A model generated the notes under the pieces. The model did not search any database. It had not been told where the DNA came from and saw only the letters and a list, made by a program, of their open reading frames with translations. From Pseudomonadota bacterium (GTDB lineage: Bacteria; Pseudomonadota; Alphaproteobacteria; Rhizobiales; Xanthobacteraceae), in assembly GCA_023405565.1 (NCBI GenBank), contig JAEXXW010000457.1, forward strand, positions 1 through 6,561: DNA of 6,561 nucleotides. Reading direction: 5' to 3'. This document shows positions 1-5,718 of this stretch, in pieces. The first letter of the stretch is position 1; every line of letters begins with the position of its first letter. Made by a program: the position numbers and the translations under genes.

Positions 1-163
1 GGCAAGCTTTATCGACGATCTCGGGGCGGACTCCCTGGATACGGTCGAACTCGTTATGGCGTTCGAAGAAGAATTCGGATGCGAAATCCCGGACGACGCG
101 GCTGAGACCATTCTCACCGTCGGCGACGCGGTGAAGTTCCTCGAAAAGAACGCCAAAAGCTGA
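1..163 (+). CDS. acpP: Acyl carrier protein, 3' part (N-terminus cut by window edge)
   Basis: AcpP is the small acidic cytoplasmic protein that carries growing acyl chains on a 4'-phosphopantetheine arm during type II fatty-acid synthesis. The readable frame starts at base 2 and gives 53 residues to a TGA at 161-163. The hallmark [11 protein letters not shown] is present. Its serine, codon 32-34, is the expected phosphopantetheine attachment site. Acidic helix II ([14 protein letters not shown]) and the C-terminal helix ([11 protein letters not shown]) follow in normal order. The family is about 78-80 residues, so roughly 26 N-terminal residues lie left of the window. The next gene, 88 bases on, is fabF, whose enzyme uses acyl-AcpP as substrate; acpP-fabF is a classic pair. 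Nothing is broken in the visible part. A specialised acyl carrier protein is conceivable, but the sequence and neighbour favour the housekeeping one. Confidence 0.97.
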   Translation, partial: ASFIDDLGADSLDTVELVMAFEEEFGCEIPDDAAETILTVGDAVKFLEKNAKS

Positions 164-251
164 TCGCAAGAACAGCTGATCGCGATCGTCCGGTGACCTG
201 CGCATCACTATATGATGTGCAGGGACTGCCGGATGTAGCGGGAATAAGATC

Positions 252-1508
252 ATGAGGCGTGTTGTCGTTACAGGTTTGGGAATGGTCTCGCCGCTCGGTT
301 GTGGCGTCGAGACGACGTGGAAGCGCATTCTCGAAGGCCGTAGCGGCGCCCGCCAGATCGACACATTCGAGACCTCCGATCTGCCATGCAGGATCGCTTG
401 TTCGATCCCGCGAGGCGACGGCTCTGACGGCACCTTCAATGCCGATCAATGGATGGAGCCGAAGGAGCAGCGAAAGGTCGATCCCTTCATCGTCTATGCG
501 ATGAGCGCCGCCCGTCAGGCGTTGGATGACGCGAACTGGAAGCCGAGCACACCGGACGAGCAATATGCGACCGGCGTCATGATCGGGTCCGGTATCGGCG
601 GTGTCGGCGGTATTGCCGAGGGTGCGCTCCTGGTGAAGGAGCGTGGGCCGCGCAAGCTCTCACCCTTCTTCATCCCTGGCCGCATCATCAATCTCGCATC
701 GGGTTATGTTTCGATCGAGTTTGGCCTGAAGGGTCCGAACTCGGCGGTGGTGACGGCCTGTTCGACCGGCACGCACGCCGTCGGCGATGCATCGCGCATG
801 ATCGCGCTGGGCGATGCCGATGTGATGGTTGCGGGCGGTGCGGAATCGCCGATCGACCGATTGTCGATGGCCGGCTTTGCAGCCTGCCGCGCCTTGTCCA
901 CATCGTACAATGATACGCCCGAAAAGGCGTCGCGGCCCTACGACAAGGATCGCGATGGCTTCGTCATGGGCGAGGGCGCCGGCGCGGTTGTGCTCGAGGA
1001 ATACGAACATGCCAAGAAGCGTGGCGCGAAGATCTATGCCGAAGTGATCGGCTACGGCATGTCGGGCGATGCCTATCACATCACGGCGCCGACGCCCGAT
1101 GGCGAAGGCGCTTTCCGCTGCATGACGGCTGCGATCAAGCGGGCCGGCATTTCGGCGGGCGACATCGATTACATCAACGCCCATGGTACATCGACCATGG
1201 CGGATACGATCGAACTCGCTGCCGTCGAACGCGTGGTCGGCAATGCCGCGGCCAGGATCTCGATGTCCTCGACCAAGTCGTCGATTGGTCATCTGCTCGG
1301 TGCCGCTGGTGCTGTGGAAGCGATTTTCTCGATCCTGGCGATCCGCGATCAGATCGCGCCGCCGACCATCAATCTCGACAATCCGTCGGTCGAAACGCCG
1401 ATCGATCTCGTGCCGCACAAGGCTCGTGAACGCGAGATCAAGGTGGTGCTGTCGAACTCATTCGGCTTCGGCGGCACCAACGCGACGCTGGTGATGCGCG
1501 CCGTCTGA
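252..1508 (+). CDS. fabF: Beta-ketoacyl-[acyl-carrier-protein] synthase II
   Basis: FabF condenses malonyl-AcpP with acyl-AcpP, the elongation step of type II fatty-acid synthesis in the cytosol. The 418-residue product matches the usual FabF length of about 410-420. It opens with the typical MRRVVVTGLGMVSPLG. The thiolase-fold active site is complete: nucleophile Cys170 in VVTACSTGTHA (codon 759-761), His311 in NAHGTST, Lys342 in STKSSIGHLLGA and His347 in the same motif. The C-terminal gating loop SFGFGGTNA lies at 403-411. A GGGA at 240-243, eight bases before the ATG, supports the start. After HGTST the protein has MADTIE where many FabF proteins have P.GD.., which I take as a lineage variant. 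It follows acpP by 88 bases and is probably co-transcribed with it, though no promoter or terminator between them is clear. FabB is less likely given length and context. Confidence 0.97.
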   Translation: MRRVVVTGLGMVSPLGCGVETTWKRILEGRSGARQIDTFETSDLPCRIACSIPRGDGSDGTFNADQWMEPKEQRKVDPFIVYAMSAARQALDDANWKPSTPDEQYATGVMIGSGIGGVGGIAEGALLVKERGPRKLSPFFIPGRIINLASGYVSIEFGLKGPNSAVVTACSTGTHAVGDASRMIALGDADVMVAGGAESPIDRLSMAGFAACRALSTSYNDTPEKASRPYDKDRDGFVMGEGAGAVVLEEYEHAKKRGAKIYAEVIGYGMSGDAYHITAPTPDGEGAFRCMTAAIKRAGISAGDIDYINAHGTSTMADTIELAAVERVVGNAAARISMSSTKSSIGHLLGAAGAVEAIFSILAIRDQIAPPTINLDNPSVETPIDLVPHKAREREIKVVLSNSFGFGGTNATLVMRAV

Positions 1509-1837
1509 GCCGGACGAGGACGGTGACGAGCCGTCTGGTTCCTCTGCAACCAGTTGTCCTATAAAAGGTATTTCCTCTGGATGGCGCCACCCTGCCACAG
1601 GCATGCCATACCTGCCTGATATCGAATCACCGTAACATCGGTTTCACCCCTGTTCATCCGGACACATTCCGGTGTGACCATGCGATGAAGAGCGACTGAG
1701 GGGCGGGGCTCAATTATGGTTGTTGTTTGTACCGGTTTGGTTGGGTGCAAGTCGTATGGGTGCGGCCTTTGTCCGCGCCACATGTGATGTGCAATTGCGC
1801 TGACTGACGACAGATCATCAGGAATGCGGTCGCTGCG
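1509..1837. other. Intergenic gap fabF-mltG, no convincing gene
   Basis: This 329-base stretch between two same-strand genes holds no supported coding region. Two small inverted repeats are visible. One is CTGGTT (1535-1540) with AACCAG (1548-1553), 27 bases after the fabF stop, with a 7-base loop. The other is CAGGCA (1598-1603) with TGCCTG (1613-1618). Neither is followed by a proper T-run, so calling either an intrinsic terminator would be weak. A TATAAA at 1560-1565 has no good -35 box at the right distance. A CACATGTG palindrome lies near 1779-1786. The gap is long enough to hold the mltG promoter and a 5' leader, but I cannot place either. Confidence 0.6.
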
Positions 1838-3091
1838 ATGGATCAGACCCCGATAACTCCGCGCTCCCCCCGGGCCGCGCTTGAACCGGAACGGGTGGCT
1901 GCCCCGAAGAAGCGCCGCTCGCGGGGCGCCCGCCACCCCTTCGTCATTGTCGGCAATGCGATTTTCACCTTCATTCTTTTGCTGGCGGTGATGGTCGGCG
2001 TCGGGATTTACTGGGGCAAGCAGAAATTCGAAGAGCCGGGTCCGCTGCAGGACGACAAGGTGGTCAATATCCCCCGGGGGCTTGGCATTCGCGATATCGG
2101 CGAATTGCTGGCGCGCGAGGGTGTGATCCGGGAGCCGTTGATTTTTGCCGCTGGCGCGAAGGTCCTGGAGTCGCGTGGTCAAGACCTGAAATTCGGCGAA
2201 TACCAGTTCGCCAAGGGCGCGAGCCCGCGCGCCGTCGCTGAGACGCTGATCGAAGGCAAGGTGGTACAGCACCAGTTCACCGTTGCCGAGGGCCTGACGT
2301 CCGAGCAGATCGTCGCCAAACTGCTGGAGAACGACAAGCTGATCGGCAGCGTGCGGGAGATTCCGCGTGAGGGGTCGCTGCTGCCCGAATCCTATCGCTT
2401 CACGCGCGGAACGCCGCGTGAGGAAATCGTCAAGCGCATGCAGGCCTCGCAGCAGCGGGTCCTCAAGGAAGTCTGGGATCGGCGTGCGCAGGATCTGCCC
2501 GTCAAAACCCCCGATCAGTTGCTGACATTGGCATCGATCATCGAGAAGGAAACCGGAAAGCCGGAGGAGCGCACGCGCGTTGCGGCGGTGTTCGTGAACC
2601 GTCTGAAGACCAAGATGAAGCTCCAGTCCGATCCGACCATCATCTATGGTCTTGTCGGCGGCAAGGGGTCGCTTGGACGCGGCATCCTGAAAAGCGAGAT
2701 CTCCCAGCCAACGCCGTATAACACCTATGTCATCGAGGGGTTGCCGCCGGGGCCGATCGCCAATCCAGGCCGCGCCTCGATCGAGGCGGCGGCCAATCCG
2801 GCGCGGACCCGTGAGCTCTTCTTCGTTGCCGATGGCACCGGCGGGCACACATTCTCCGAATCCTATGACCAGCACCAGAAGTCGGTGACGAAGCTGCGCG
2901 GCATCGAGAAGGACGCTGCCGAGGCGGCGGCTGCAGCGGCGGGACAGACGCCAGCCGCTCAAGGACAGCCGGCCCCGGCCGCCACGACCGGCGAAAAGCC
3001 GGCGGCCCCAGCCGCTCGCCCGGCGCAACGCAATCAGCAAAAGCAGGGCGCGCGGACGCAGAATACGCCCGCCAACGAACGGACACAGTAG
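1838..3091 (+). CDS. mltG: Endolytic murein transglycosylase MltG (YceG family)
   Basis: MltG is an inner-membrane enzyme that cleaves glycan strands of newly made peptidoglycan and is thought to end strand polymerisation. The 417-residue product has a basic cytoplasmic N-terminus (KKRRSRGARH, 24-33), one membrane segment at about 35-59 and a periplasmic part. A LysM-like region covers roughly 75-165. The YceG catalytic domain follows, with LASIIEKETG at 231-240. Glu236 (codon 2543-2545) aligns with the catalytic glutamate, Glu218, of E. coli MltG. VAAVFVNRL, LQSDPTIIYG, PYNTYVIEGLPPGPIANPG and FFVADGTGGHTFS are all family signatures. The start is well fixed: an in-frame stop lies at 1805-1807 and no other usual start codon intervenes; AGGA at 1820-1823 is a rather distant ribosome-binding site. 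Residues from about 358 to the end form an Ala/Pro/Gln-rich, probably disordered periplasmic tail absent from the E. coli protein. Confidence 0.96.
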   Translation: MDQTPITPRSPRAALEPERVAAPKKRRSRGARHPFVIVGNAIFTFILLLAVMVGVGIYWGKQKFEEPGPLQDDKVVNIPRGLGIRDIGELLAREGVIREPLIFAAGAKVLESRGQDLKFGEYQFAKGASPRAVAETLIEGKVVQHQFTVAEGLTSEQIVAKLLENDKLIGSVREIPREGSLLPESYRFTRGTPREEIVKRMQASQQRVLKEVWDRRAQDLPVKTPDQLLTLASIIEKETGKPEERTRVAAVFVNRLKTKMKLQSDPTIIYGLVGGKGSLGRGILKSEISQPTPYNTYVIEGLPPGPIANPGRASIEAAANPARTRELFFVADGTGGHTFSESYDQHQKSVTKLRGIEKDAAEAAAAAAGQTPAAQGQPAPAATTGEKPAAPAARPAQRNQQKQGARTQNTPANERTQ

Positions 3092-3186
3092 CGTTTCCTG
3101 CGCTAACCATCGGCTGACCATGGCCTGCCGCACCGATTTTACGGCGCTGGATCATGCGCTATGGTCCCGCCGGTTTTCGATTCCTC

Positions 3187-3239
3187 TAGAGCCTGATGCC
3201 GAAAAGTGCGAAGCGGTTTTCGGACGACATCATGCTCTA
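3187..3239. repeat. Imperfect palindromic intergenic repeat, first half of a composite element
   Basis: The left arm TAGAGCCTGATG (3187-3198) plus CCGAAAA (3199-3205) faces the right arm TTTTCGG (3217-3223) plus CATCATGCTCTA (3228-3239). There is one mismatch, a four-base bulge ACGA (3224-3227) and an 11-base loop. The arms flanking an AAAAGTG..GCGGTTTT core resemble a short palindromic repeat that I remember as common between genes in Bradyrhizobium-like genomes; that identity is from memory, not a search. No T-run follows, so it is a poor intrinsic terminator, though the hairpin could slow transcription or protect the mltG mRNA 3' end. A second palindrome begins 13 bases downstream. Confidence 0.75.
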
Positions 3240-3252
3240 ACGTATTAGAATC

Positions 3253-3300
3253 GATCACGTTTTTGATTTTGGATCGAGTCGATCCAAAATCATCGTGATC
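3253..3300. repeat. Near-perfect long palindrome, second half of a composite element
   Basis: Arms GATTTTGGATCGA (3265-3277) and TCGATCCAAAATC (3279-3291) are perfect reverse complements around a single G. The symmetry extends outward as GATCACG (3253-3259) and CGTGATC (3294-3300), separated from the inner arms by TTTTT on one side and AT on the other. As RNA, the two segments could form a strong interrupted hairpin ending two bases before the yicC ribosome-binding site. The centre reads GAGTC (3276-3280), which fits the GANTC target of the CcrM-type methylase widespread in alphaproteobacteria. The palindrome also supplies the in-frame TGA (3296-3298) upstream of yicC. It is probably part of the same dispersed element as the repeat just upstream. 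Confidence 0.8.
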
Positions 3301-3301
3301 T

Positions 3302-3306
3302 AGGGG
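3302..3306 (+). promoter_or_regulatory. Probable ribosome-binding site of yicC, abutting the palindrome
   Basis: AGGGG lies ten bases before the ATG at 3317. With the in-frame stop at 3296-3298 and no other start codon between, it fixes the yicC start. It sits directly beside the right edge of the long palindrome, so folding of that palindrome in the mRNA could change access to it. The fold effect is inference. Confidence 0.55.
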
Positions 3307-3316
3307 CGGACGGTCC

Positions 3317-4204
3317 ATGACGTTATCGAGTATGACCGGGTTCGCTCGCAGCCACGGCGCGAGCGGCAATTATGCCTGGTCCTGGGAAATCAAGTCGGTC
3401 AATGCCAAGGGCCTTGATGTCCGGTTGCGTTTGCCGCCGGGCTTTGACGCCGTTGAAGTCGCGGTGCGTGCGCGGGCGGCCGAGATGCTGTCGCGCGGCA
3501 ATGTCTATGCAACCCTGACGGTGAGCCGCGAGGGTGTCGCGCCGGTGGTTCGTATCAACGAGCCGGTGTTGAATGCAATGATCGATGCCATCGGCAAATT
3601 GTCCCGCCAGGTGGATGCCGAGAGGCCTCGGCTGGATGGATTGCTCGCCCTGAAGGGCGTCATCGATGTCAGCGAGGATGAGGAGACGGAAGAAGCCAGG
3701 GGCGCGGCGGAAGCTGCCGTGGTTGCGGGCTTCGCACAGGCGCTTAAAGGTCTGACCGAGATGCGCCGTCACGAGGGGGAAGCGATCGGCAAGGTGCTGT
3801 TCGCAAGGCTTGATGAAATGGCGGTCCTGGCTGATCGTGCCGAGAAGGCACCGGGACGTCAGCCTGAAGCCGTGAAGAAAAAGCTGGCCGACCAGATTGC
3901 CGTTCTGCTCGACGCCTCCAGCCGGTTCGATCCAGATCGTCTGCATCAGGAAGCCATCCTGCTCGCCGGCAAGGCCGATATCCGCGAGGAGTTGGACCGG
4001 CTTGCCGCGCATATCGCGCAGGCGCGCAAGCTGATGGCCGGAGGCGGTGCCGTGGGACGGCGGCTCGACTTCCTGTCGCAGGAATTGAACCGCGAAACCA
4101 ATACGCTGTGCTCGAAATCGAACGACATCGAGCTGACCAATATCGGGCTTGAACTCAAGAGCGTCGTCGAGCAATTCCGCGAGCAGGTGCAGAACCTCGA
4201 ATGA
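3317..4204 (+). CDS. yicC: YicC family endoribonuclease-like protein
   Basis: YicC proteins are conserved bacterial proteins reported to have endoribonuclease activity and to influence small-RNA turnover; their role in alphaproteobacteria is less clear. The 295-residue product has both family domains. The N-terminal domain begins MTLSSMTGFAR and continues WSWEIKSVNAKGLDVRLRLP (residues 21-40). The C-terminal domain (former DUF1732) spans about 207-295, with DIREELDRLAAHI (221-233), GRRLDFLSQELNRETNTLCSKSNDI (247-271) and the closing EQFREQVQNLE. The middle, about 140-200, is probably helical and charged. Length is normal for the family (about 290). The upstream in-frame stop at 3296-3298 leaves this ATG as the natural start. 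The last four bases overlap the start of gmk, and yicC-gmk adjacency is common in proteobacteria. The composite palindromic repeat occupies its 5' leader. I am sure of the family, less sure of its substrate here. Confidence 0.95.
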   Translation: MTLSSMTGFARSHGASGNYAWSWEIKSVNAKGLDVRLRLPPGFDAVEVAVRARAAEMLSRGNVYATLTVSREGVAPVVRINEPVLNAMIDAIGKLSRQVDAERPRLDGLLALKGVIDVSEDEETEEARGAAEAAVVAGFAQALKGLTEMRRHEGEAIGKVLFARLDEMAVLADRAEKAPGRQPEAVKKKLADQIAVLLDASSRFDPDRLHQEAILLAGKADIREELDRLAAHIAQARKLMAGGGAVGRRLDFLSQELNRETNTLCSKSNDIELTNIGLELKSVVEQFREQVQNLE

Positions 4205-4857
4205 CTGCGAATATCGACATTGCCCGTCGTGGCATTCTGCTGATCGTCTCGTCGCCATCCGGCGCGGGTAAGACCACGCTCACGCGTCATCTTCTCGAGA
4301 AGGAAGAGAAGGTCAGCCTGTCAATCTCGGTGACGACGCGCCCACGCCGCACGAGTGAACTTGAAGGTGTCCACTACAAGTTCGTCTCGAAGCGTCAGTT
4401 CGAATTGATGCGCGATGGCGGCGAGTTGCTGGAATGGGCCGAAGTGCACGGCAATTTCTACGGCACGCCGCGCGAGCCGGTGGAGGCTGCGCTGGCCGCC
4501 GGCCGCGACGTTCTGTTCGATATCGACTGGCAGGGCACGCAACAGCTCTACAAGTCGATGCGCGAGGATGTTCTCAGCGTCTTCGTGCTGCCGCCGACCG
4601 CCGCAGAGCTGAAATTCCGGCTTGAGCGGCGCGCTGAGGATACGGCTGACGTCATCGCTCGGCGTTTGAAGAATGCAGCCGAGGAAATCCCGCATTGGGA
4701 GGAATATGACTATGTCCTCGTCAATCGCGATCTTGAGGAAAGTTTCACGCGCTTGCGCGGCATTCTGACCGCCGAACGATTGAAGCGGGTGCGCAAGGCG
4801 GACATTCAGGATTTCGTCGACAATCTTCTGGCGGACCTGAAAACCCTCACGCCCTGA
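4201..4857 (+). CDS. gmk: Guanylate kinase
   Basis: Gmk phosphorylates GMP to GDP with ATP in the cytoplasm, an essential step toward GTP and dGTP. The 218-residue product fits the usual 200-220. The P-loop is SSPSGAGKTT at residues 17-26, with Lys24 as the phosphate-binding lysine. The GMP-binding region follows: SVTTRPRRTSELEGVHYKFV (43-62), then LLEWAEVHGNFYGTP (76-90). VLFDIDWQG (104-112) is the Walker B-like strand, and RLERRAEDT (140-148) lies in the lid. The ATG overlaps the yicC stop as ATGA (4201-4204); the nearest purine run (AGG, 4185-4187) is far from the start, so translation is probably coupled to yicC. The gene ends exactly where convergent rsmA ends, with no room for a separate terminator. 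It looks intact and ordinary. Confidence 0.98.
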   Translation: MTANIDIARRGILLIVSSPSGAGKTTLTRHLLEKEEKVSLSISVTTRPRRTSELEGVHYKFVSKRQFELMRDGGELLEWAEVHGNFYGTPREPVEAALAAGRDVLFDIDWQGTQQLYKSMREDVLSVFVLPPTAAELKFRLERRAEDTADVIARRLKNAAEEIPHWEEYDYVLVNRDLEESFTRLRGILTAERLKRVRKADIQDFVDNLLADLKTLTP

Positions 4858-4862
4858 TCAGG
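4853..4862. other. Zero-gap convergent stop-codon junction (palindrome)
   Basis: The gmk stop TGA (4855-4857) and the rsmA stop, read as TCA on the plus strand (4858-4860), touch with no base between. Together they form TGATCA inside the perfect palindrome CCTGATCAGG. There is no loop and no T-run, so it is not a usable intrinsic terminator. Transcripts from either side would have to run into the opposite gene before ending. Confidence 0.85.
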
Positions 4863-5718
4863 CGGGCTTGCCGTTCATCGTTTCGTAAAGCTGCGCAAGA
4901 CGCACAAAGCCTGCGACGGGGATATCCTCGGCCCGGTCGGTTGGCGCGATTCCGGCGGCTTCGAGCAGTGGTATTGGATCCGGCGTCAACGATTTCAAAC
5001 TCTGGCGCAGCATCTTGCGCCGTTGCCCGAATGCTGATTCCGCCACGCGGCCGAGAATGTGCCGGTCGCAGGGTTCTGGCGATGGACGCGGCACGAATTC
5101 AACAACGGACGATGTGACCTTCGGAGGCGGCACGAAGGCGGATGGTGCGATGTCGAACAGGATCTTCGGCTGTGTGCGCCATTGCGCGAGGATCGACAGC
5201 CGGCCGTAATCCTTTGTCTTCGGCTTGGCGACGATGCGTTCGGCCACCTCGCGCTGAAACATCAAGACAAGACGATCGTAAAAGGGCGGCCACGGTTCGG
5301 CTTCAAGCCAGCCGATCAGCAGCGGCGTTGCGATATTATAGGGCAGGTTGGCGACGATGCGCACCGGGCCATCGCCGAGATACGGAGCCGGGTTGAAATC
5401 CAGCGCGTCACCTTCGATCACCGTGAGCCGGCCCGGATAGTGAGAGGCCACGTCCTGCAAGGCCGCGATGGCGCGGCTGTCACGTTCGATGGCGATCACA
5501 TGTTTTGCGCCATCGAACAGCAGGGCCCGCGTCAGTCCACCGGGGCCAGGGCCGACTTCGATCACCGTTGCATCTTTTAACGGACCCGCGGCACGGGCGA
5601 TGCGGCCGGTGAGATTGAGGTCGAGCAAAAAGTTTTGCCCGAGTGACTTGCGCGCGATCAGGTCATGCTTGCGGATGACGTCGCGGAGCGGCGGCAGGCC
5701 ATCATGCGCGGTCGTCAT
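4858..5718 (-). CDS. rsmA: 16S rRNA (adenine1518-N6/adenine1519-N6)-dimethyltransferase
   Basis: RsmA (KsgA) uses S-adenosylmethionine to dimethylate two adjacent adenines in the 3' hairpin of 16S rRNA late in 30S assembly. Starting at 5718 it has 286 residues, near the usual 270-290. Signatures in order: [10 protein letters not shown] (24-33), SAM motif [11 protein letters not shown] (54-63), the acidic AIERD (76-80), EGDALDF (102-108), catalytic motif IV NLPYNI (124-129), [12 protein letters not shown] (195-206), and [12 protein letters not shown] (231-242) in the C-terminal domain. The frame stays open upstream to 5937, but that extra stretch lies inside pdxA in another frame and reads as Arg/His/Cys-rich non-family sequence, so I chose 5718. 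The ATG overlaps the pdxA stop as ATGA (5715-5718 read on the minus strand). No good ribosome-binding site precedes it, which suggests coupling to pdxA translation. Loss of this enzyme classically gives kasugamycin resistance; here it looks functional. Confidence 0.97.
   Translation of the reverse strand: MTTAHDGLPPLRDVIRKHDLIARKSLGQNFLLDLNLTGRIARAAGPLKDATVIEVGPGPGGLTRALLFDGAKHVIAIERDSRAIAALQDVASHYPGRLTVIEGDALDFNPAPYLGDGPVRIVANLPYNIATPLLIGWLEAEPWPPFYDRLVLMFQREVAERIVAKPKTKDYGRLSILAQWRTQPKILFDIAPSAFVPPPKVTSSVVEFVPRPSPEPCDRHILGRVAESAFGQRRKMLRQSLKSLTPDPIPLLEAAGIAPTDRAEDIPVAGFVRLAQLYETMNGKPA

Noticed and set aside
193..216. A possible promoter before fabF: GTGACC at 193 and TATGAT at 211
   Set aside because: The spacing of 12 bases is too short for a sigma-70 promoter, and no better -35 lies 16-18 bases upstream of TATGAT.
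660..1418. A 252-codon minus-strand open frame inside fabF
   Set aside because: Arg/Asp/His-rich composition typical of antisense to GC-rich coding DNA; fabF active-site motifs lie on the plus strand.
1535..1553. A 6-bp hairpin after fabF as an intrinsic terminator
   Set aside because: Short stem and only a mixed TTGTCCT after it, not a T-run.
1716..1787. A 23-residue Cys-containing peptide frame (MVVVCTGLVGC...) in the fabF-mltG gap
   Set aside because: A purine-rich stretch precedes it, but it is too short to support without conservation and has no recognisable features.
1559..3133. A 524-codon open frame on the minus strand covering all of mltG, longer than mltG itself
   Set aside because: It is the antisense shadow of a GC-rich gene: Arg/Leu-rich, no recognisable domain, while the plus-strand frame has complete MltG signatures.
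3120..3248. A 42-codon plus-strand open frame starting MACRTDF and running through the first palindrome
   Set aside because: About half of it is translated repeat and it has no clear ribosome-binding site; such frames are typical false small genes made by dispersed repeats.
3323..4258. A 311-codon minus-strand open frame opposite yicC
   Set aside because: His/Arg/Gln-rich shadow without family motifs; yicC on the other strand is clear.
5059..5580. A 173-codon plus-strand open frame opposite rsmA
   Set aside because: Shadow of rsmA with no recognisable motif.
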